Positions 57,311 through 64,000 of a stretch of DNA of 64,000 nt are shown here, piece after piece. Positions within the stretch are counted from its first letter, which is position 1; the number at the start of each line of letters is the position of its first letter. The position numbers and the translations under genes were made by a program. The notes beneath the pieces were generated by a model. The model made no database searches and was not told where the DNA came from. It worked only from the letters and a program-made list of their open reading frames with translations. The stretch is taken from contig CM017572.1 of assembly GCA_007844125.1 (NCBI GenBank), positions 35,431,203 through 35,495,202 of the forward strand, read 5' to 3'. Source of the stretch: Sinonovacula constricta (lineage: Eukaryota > Mollusca > Bivalvia > Cardiida > Solecurtidae).

Positions 57311-58231
57311 TTTGTCTCATGGATATGTGCAATGTTAGGAGAAAAATGTCCAGCAAGTCCGTGCGCAAACCATGAACCCATTTCTAACAGGGCAAATTGC
57401 TCTGAGCTAAACTGACCTGATACATTCTCTCTCCGGCTACATACACCCAGAGAAACATAAACATTCATGCTGGATTTTCCACAGACCATATACTCTACTA
57501 GGATCGTTGGAACCCACGTTTACTCATACCGCTCTGCTTCATGGTGGCGGGTAAAAGTTTGTTTTTATGAATATTCATAGAAACCAGTGGTCCAAAAAAA
57601 AATGCTTGCTACATCCACACTACCCTTCAATTGAAGTTACATAAACTATTTGTCATTGTCAAGAGGGACGCACAAACCTGCTGTGCCCGTTGAATTGGCT
57701 GAATTTCCATGCCATTTTTAAATCGGAGCCAAATGCTTCATGCATATTTTCATTAGAATGAAGTTTTTCTGGCCAAGTGACCCATGGTATATGTATGTAG
57801 TGATAACGGAACACTTATTGTGGGTGTCAACGCTGTTACTCTACATGCAATTCACAAGCACTTCTTAATTTCCTAATGACTGTGAGTTATTTATGTTGGG
57901 TGCGATGTAACATATGGAGAAAAATATGCAGGTAGTTCAGGACTCAAAACCCCGGTATCGAGGTGTTTTAAAGAGATTTTTAACTATGTGTTTAAATGGG
58001 ATACATTAGTAAAATAGACTTTGTCTCCCTTGTTAGTTAATTTATCCGAGGTATACCAAACAGTAGGTAGGTCCTTTTAGTTGAAATTCTTGGACTTTAT
58101 CGCCTGTTCTTTTAAAGATTACAAAATTACAAAAAGTGAACTTTCTTATTTTTGCATAAATATAATATTAAAATCCATTTTAATACTTATAGAGATATGT
58201 TATTTAAAACAGAAAATGAAAGCATTTCTTG

Positions 58232-58385
58232 AAAATGGTTATCCTGGGTATCACAAGAAAGGGAGAAACGTCAACATACACTCTAAAGATCACAAGCATA
58301 AAAACCGAGTAAAACAAATGAAAGGACCTACTTGCATTGAGGGATTATTCAGGGGAGACTATTCATTAATATCTCTCATTGTCTT
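58232..58385 (+). repeat. Dispersed repeat H, copy 2
   Basis: ATGGTTATCCTGGGTATCAC, CACAAGCATAAAAACCGAGT, TCAGGGGAGACTATTCATTA. About 88% like 49791-49940 by eye. Bases 58386-59189 are otherwise plain. Confidence 0.8.
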
Positions 58386-59189
58386 CATTTTTCAGTGAAA
58401 CTTTTATCCCTTTCTTTCCAGATATGTCTGGATTGTAAAATTGATTTCTTACGTCAAAACTAGAATTCTCTACCAAACTCTGTTTTGTGGTTCGTCAATT
58501 AAATTGTCAACATCGTTGTATGGAGGGAGAATAAATTGATGTCATGAGCATGGGAAATAATCCTTTTGACATTGTCAATGTCATAGTTGTCTATTTTAAA
58601 GTGTTTTGAATGTATAATGGTAGGTTTTTTTATGTTTTTGTCACCAACAGATAGCATTTCATATACCAGTAGCTGGTATAAACTAGCTTGATGTTATCTA
58701 AAAAAAAGGACTATCTGAGGGCAATTAGTAGATAACACTGTATTTGTTAATGATTAGTTGACAACTGGTTACTTCATGTAGCTTATACTGTCACTTTAAA
58801 ACTTTATACCGCTCCCTGTTGTTATTACAGATATTGTCTGATTGCCCTTGCCCTCAGCTGCAGTATATCTGTGATTATATTTATCAGACAAATACTTTAT
58901 AAATCTCGATTACAAACAAGTACTGTGTGAGATATGTACATGTAGATATAAAGTTGTTTGAGTGCGATCAAAAATGCAAATTTTGGCCTCTCATACTAAC
59001 GAATGGATACATTTTATTTGACAATCATCTACAGGACAATATTAGTTTGCATCCATGTATAGAATATAATACATTCAGGAAGTTTTTGCTAATAATGCAT
59101 TAGTAATTTAATCTTTTCCAAGGGACCCTCTAGAAATTACAAATATCAGACTTATTTTATGAGTGAGTGGCTCATAAATGTAGCGATCA

Positions 59190-60958
59190 TTTCATGGATC
59201 ACGATAGTGTTAGTTCATGGATCACGATAATGTTAGTTCATTGATCAAGATAATGTTTGTTCATAGATCAAGATAAGGTTAGTTTATGGATCAAGATAAT
59301 GTTAGTTCATGGATCAAGATAATGTTAGTTCATGGATCAAGATAATGTTAGTTCATGGATCAAGATAATGTTAGTTCATGGATCAAGATAATGTTTGTTT
59401 ATAAATCAAAATAATGTTTGTTCATGGATCTAGATAATGTTAGCTCATGGATCAAGATAATGTTAGTTCATGGATCAAGATAATGTTAGTTCATGGATCA
59501 AGATAATGTTAGTTCATGGATCAAGATAATGTTAGTTCATGGATCAAGATAATGTTAGTTCATGTATCAAGATAATGTTAGCTCATGGATCAAGATAATG
59601 TTAGTTCATTGATCAAGATAATGTTAGTTCATTGATCAAGATAATGTTAGTTCAGTGATCAAGATAATGTTAGTTCATTGATCAAGATAATGTTAGTTCA
59701 TGGATCAAGCAAACGTTAGTTCATGGATCAAGATAATGTTGGTTTATGGATCAAAATAATGCTAGTTTATGGATCAAGATAATGTTAGTTCATGGATCAA
59801 GATAATGTTAGTTCATGGATCTAGATAATGTTAGTTCATGGATCAAGATAATGTTAGTTCATGGATCAAGATAATGTTAGTTCATTGATCAAGATAATGT
59901 TAGTTCATGGATCAAGCAAACGTTAGTTCATGGATCAAGATAATGTTGGTTTATGGATCAAAATAATGCTAGTTTATGGATCAAGATAATGTTAGTTCAT
60001 GGATCAAGATAATGTTAGTTCATGGATCTAGATAATGTTAGTTCATGGATCAAGATAATGTTAGTTCATGGATCAAGATAATGTTAGTTCATGGATCAAG
60101 ATAATGTTAGTTCATGGATCAAGCAAACGTTAGTTCATGGATCAAGATAATGTTGGTTTATGGATCAAAATAATGTTAGTTCATGGGTCAAGATAATGTT
60201 ACTTCATTGATCAAGATAATGTTAGTTTATGGATCAAGATAATATTTGTTCATGGATCAAGATAATGTTACTTAATTGATCATGATAATGTTAGTTCATT
60301 GATCAAGATAAGGTTAGTTTATGGATCAAGATAATGTTAGTTCATGGATCAAGATAATGTTAGTTTCTGGATCAAGATAATGTTAGTTCATGGATCAAGA
60401 TAATGTTAGTTCATGGGTCAAGATAATGTTACTTCATTGATCAAGATAATGTTAGTTTATGGATCAAGATAATATTTGTTCATGGATCAAGATAATGTTA
60501 CTTAATTGATCATGATAATGTTACTTCATTGATCAAGATAATGTTAGTTTATGGATCAAGATAATATTTGTTCATGGATCAAGATAATGTTACTTAATTG
60601 ATCATGATAATGTTAGTTCATTGATCAAGATAATGTTAGTTTATGGATCAAGATAATGTTAGTTCATGGATCAAGATAATGTTAGTTTCTGGATCAAGAT
60701 AATGTTAGTTCATGGATCAAGATAATGTTAGTTCATGGGTCAAGATAATGTTACTTCATTGATCAAGATAATGTTAGTTTATGGATCAAGATAATATTTG
60801 TTCATGGATCAAGATAATGTTACTTAATTGATCATGATAATGTTAGTTCATTGATCAAGATAATGTTAGTTTATGGATCAAGATAATATTAGTTCATGGA
60901 TCAAGATAATGTTACTTCATTGATCAAGATAATATTAGTTCATGGATCAAGATAATGT
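59190..60958. repeat. 23-bp tandem array, about 77 units
   Basis: Unit GTTAGTTCATGGATCAAGAT AAT. Higher-order blocks include one marked by CAAGCAAACG at about 59707, 59917 and 60120 (about 207 bp), and one marked by CATGGGTCAAG and TTAATTGATCATG in 60186-60900. Each unit carries a GATC. Confidence 0.97.
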
Positions 60959-61225
60959 CTTACCTAACATCCAATATCCAGTTATTTTGTTTTTACCTGA
61001 AACCTCATTGGACTTCCTTTTCTTGATAATATACTTGTCTTCTCTACAGGGTTGTGCATAACTGGGACTCATGATCAACATTCCATTATCTCTTCATTTA
61101 AGTAATATGTCTTCGGAATGGACCTATTTCTCTCACCAAATACTCTGTGTTAGCTTATATGTTCTTAGACTGTTTATGATCATAGCTGATAATTTAATCG
61201 GCATTTCAAATAAGCCAAAAGTAAA

Positions 61226-61492
61226 AACCGGCCGAAATAGCTCTGTAGAGCGTTGGCTTGCGGATCGAGAGGTCATGGGTTCAAACCCCGGCCGGGTCAA
61301 ACCAAAGATTTAAAAGTTGGTAGTTTGGCTTCCCTCCTAACGCTCGAGGCTAAGAGGACAGCATTACGCCTGACTCGTCAGTGTCAGTATAATGGACCGG
61401 CCGGGTTCAGACCCCATGCACCACATAAGTGCCTCTGTGATAGTAATGATAGATATGTCGCTGCACAGTATCGACAAAAATGCCAGCAAATC
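61226..61492 (+). mobile_element. SINE-B copy with perfect 11-bp target-site duplication
   Basis: CCAAAAGTAAA at 61215-61225 and 61493-61503. The head GGCCGAAATAGCTCTGTAGA has lost a few bases of the D-arm. B box GGTTCAAACCCC is intact. Confidence 0.93.
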
Positions 61493-61766
61493 CCAAAAGT
61501 AAATGGTGTCGTTGGTGTTTTTGGATCCAGGCTTAATAATAGATTTGTGCTGTTCCATCCTACAAGTAAATGAACTTTTTTTTTCTTTAAATAAGACAAA
61601 GCTGGCCTTTCCCTCTTTCGACTTAGGCTTCCCTCATCCACCATTGTTATTTACGAATTAAGGGTCACGGACTAAGATAAATGTGGGTCATAGGATAAAA
61701 CAAATGCTTACTTTACTAATTGGAACATTTTTGGATTGGACTGAAGTAATTTAAAATCTTTCAGGT

Positions 61767-61955
61767 CTCCCCAGTGCTAAAAGATGTTGTACATTTTACG
61801 AATTTCTTTTTATTGATTCATTTGAAATAATGTTAACAACAACAGACAAACAGCCATTATCTATGTCATATAATGTTTCTGAAATGTTATTTGCACTAAA
61901 TTTGATGCTGAAATTCCAAACCATATATTACTTAAATGACTTCATTTTTTTTACA
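61767..61955 (+). repeat. Dispersed repeat F, copy 1
   Basis: CTCCCCAGTGCTAAAAGATG, TTGATTCATTTGAAATAATG, AGACAAACAGCCAT. About 80% like 62546-62732 by eye. Confidence 0.7.
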
Positions 61956-62545
61956 TGGTTCCCATGCTACCGGGAAAACAGGTAAAACAAAGGAAATTTG
62001 AAAATTCTATTCCCGGTCGTGAAAATGCAGTGGTTTCTACGATATCTTTTCAAAATAAGGAAGAATTTAGGAAAAGTACCAATTGGGTACAAAATCAGCA
62101 ATTTGTTATCATAACAAAATGGGACTGTTTTGCAAGCATTATTTGATCATGTTTCATGATGCCTGCTGCATTTTTGCGAAGTATTTTTAGTCACGAAATT
62201 GGCATCAGTTCGCTGAGATTTAATGTAAATATGCTGTCAATAACGAATGCGAACATTAACTACAGCGATCTAGCCAGTCTTCAGTACTTAACTCATTTTC
62301 AAAGCCTGACTTTGAAGTCAAAATACTTGGTTTTGAATTGCAGTTCCGATTAAAGCAAACTAAATACATCAATTACCTGTTAAAATAATGTGTGGATATC
62401 CTTGGCTGGAAAAAACTTGGAATTTAACAAAAAAATCTTGAAAAAGTCTGGAAAAAGATTGATATTTAACCAGCAAAAATTTGTAGGAACCCTGTGTTTA
62501 AAGCCTACAGCCTTTCAGTACTTGAATTTATTGTCACATACACTA

Positions 62546-62732
62546 GACTCCCCAGTACTAAAAGATTTTTATAAATTTTATGCATTTTTTTTATTGACTC
62601 ATTTGAAATACTGTTTACAAATATGGACAAACAGCCATGATATATTTCATATAGTGTATCAGAAATGATATTTGCACCAAATTTGATGAGAAAATTTCAA
62701 ATCATATATGACTTTCATAACCACATTTTTGT
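62546..62732 (+). repeat. Dispersed repeat F, copy 2
   Basis: CTCCCCAGTACTAAAAGATT, TTGACTCATTTGAAATACTG, GGACAAACAGCCATGATATA: same orientation as copy 1, 780 bp away. It could be an old local duplication. Confidence 0.7.
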
Positions 62733-62888
62733 TTAAAGCCTACACCCCTGCAGTACTTGTCTTAATTGTCACATACTTAAGATGCACATAATCAACTCTC
62801 CTCGCCCACACATGGATTTATCTTCAGCCTGATGTGGGCAGACTCAGGTTAAATGACATGCATATTGTACAACCTTTAGCACTTACAG

Positions 62889-63440
62889 TCATAGAAATTA
62901 GGATTGAATTTACAAGCAAGTCGGGCTAGTAACTAAGCAATTTTTACTAGCTGGAAAGAAAATTCATAAACCTAAATTTAATTCTGTTTTAATTTCACAA
63001 GTAAGCCAAAAAAAAAAAATGATAACTACGGAAAAAAGCACCATTTAAGTATCAATCGCCTGGTAACTTCATGGATTTTTTCCAAGGTTTTTCACCAGAA
63101 ATATGTTTCAGTTTAATTTTCCCTGCCATTTTGTTCTGTGGCCCAGCTGATTTTAATTTGGTATAGAACATATAATGTACCATGCGGGAACCAGAATACC
63201 GTGTGGTTCCTGTACAGTAAACATATTATCGGTTTAGTGCGCATAACATGTTTATGATACAAGAGACAGGTTGCCGAATGATGTAAGCAGCTCAAACATT
63301 TACAAATTAAAAATGAAAGGACAATGATTTTTTACGATCAGGATCTTAGAATCCCATGGGGCCAGTAAAATGGGAATTTTGACTAGCCCGAGAGAAAATC
63401 TACCAGTTTTTGCTGTCGGGCTCGCGCTATATTCGACCAC
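62889..63440. repeat. Dispersed repeat E, copy 2 (inverted to copy 1)
   Basis: AAGCAAGTCGGGCTAGTAAC, TAAGCAATTTTTACTAG and GACTAGCCCGAGAGAAAATC, TTTTTGCTGTCGGGCTCGCG match 47641-48361 in reverse. Confidence 0.6.
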
Positions 63441-63477
63441 TGCACCACTGCACTTACTTAGCTACATTTATTAAAGC

Positions 63478-63920
63478 TGGTATCTAACAGTTTACATCAA
63501 AAATCATTTCATTAAGCAACCAAATAAATAATTGTTACCAAAATGCTGTTTTTTGATGACATAAATCTTCATGAAAAGTGAACCATAATGCCACAGTCGT
63601 CATTAAAAAATGTATTTCTTATCTGAGCCACACTGCACAGTTAGCTATTTTTAAACTAGGAAGACCATGTGATCACTCATGTTTTTGCTCATCATCGTCA
63701 TCTGCTCTGACATCGCTGTCTGTTGTTAGCAGGAATTCCAATCGTTCTTATTTATAATTTGAAAATAATGAACATTTTTAGAGCTGATTAACAAGTTTTA
63801 CTGCCTTAAGATTCCTATACTGTTTATAATCGTCTAAGCTTAGACAAAAGTATGATTTTTCTGCAGAAATTGTACACAAATACCCCATACAGAGGTCAGA
63901 TATTGTTACATATATTTGAC
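63478..63920. mobile_element. Family D element, copy 4
   Basis: GCTGGTATCTAACAGTTTAC, CTTATCTGAGCCACACTGCA, TGCTCTGACATCGCTGTCTG, TTTTTCTGCAGAAATTG: collinear with 37868-38340. Confidence 0.65.
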
Positions 63921-64000
63921 ATAGGCAAACTTTAACAACCAATATTAATTTGGCAATTATTTGTTATGAGTTTCCAGTTAAGGTAACACTGCATGGTGAT

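Noticed and set aside
1..64000. Retroviral, LINE or transposase coding region
   Set aside because: I looked for reverse transcriptase, integrase and DDE-type motifs among the larger frames and saw none. All mobile elements seen are non-autonomous.

Overview
The window looks like nuclear DNA of a lophotrochozoan animal, most likely a bivalve mollusc. Four things point there: an AT-rich background, exons joined by GT-AG introns of 0.3-2 kb, dense tRNA-headed SINEs and inverted-repeat elements, and long minisatellites. The genus cannot be read from the sequence. Nothing prokaryotic is present.

The one gene I can support well is on the minus strand, from about 20.27 kb down past the left edge. 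I assembled 13 coding exons by eye. Every intron is GT-AG and every exon phase fits, giving 3,744 nt (1,248 codons) before the gene leaves the window. The product has an N-terminal array of about 12 TPRs and a C-terminal CHAT (caspase-HetF-associated, separase-like) domain, and resembles vertebrate TTC28. Both positions of the CHAT His/Cys dyad appear substituted (Tyr1035, Gly1084), so a pseudo-protease scaffold is likely. A compact promoter-like segment near 22.14-22.24 kb, with an ETS-type site and a perfect 9-bp inverted repeat, could serve this gene and a divergent plus-strand transcript whose first exon may end at 22359.

Right of 22.4 kb I find no convincing gene, only one or two weak exon-like stretches (56978, 53000). 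The landscape is repeats. A 48-bp satellite fills 25.0-27.5, 29.9-32.4 and 33.8-34.9 kb. A 4,921-bp block (23444-28364) is repeated head to tail at 28365-33285 almost without change. The satellite is interrupted by a 1.45-kb inverted-repeat element flanked by TATAC. Other arrays have units of 21, 23, 42, 53 and 62 bp, and there are two long ATC-rich tracts. At least three tRNA-derived SINE families (here SINE-A, -B and -C) and several inverted-repeat (MITE-like) families (here D and others) are scattered through introns and intergenic DNA, some nested, several with clear target-site duplications.

The pattern I find most worth following is inside the TTC28-like gene. Three unrelated minisatellites (41, 62 and 52 bp) each begin at, or include, an exon-intron junction, so their units look like copies of a splice site. 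A fourth junction, the acceptor of exon 5, has two decayed copies upstream in its intron. Two SINEs have also landed within 8-40 nt of splice sites. This suggests introns growing by tandem duplication of splice junctions, with many decoy sites on the pre-mRNA. It is an inference that long-read RNA data could test.
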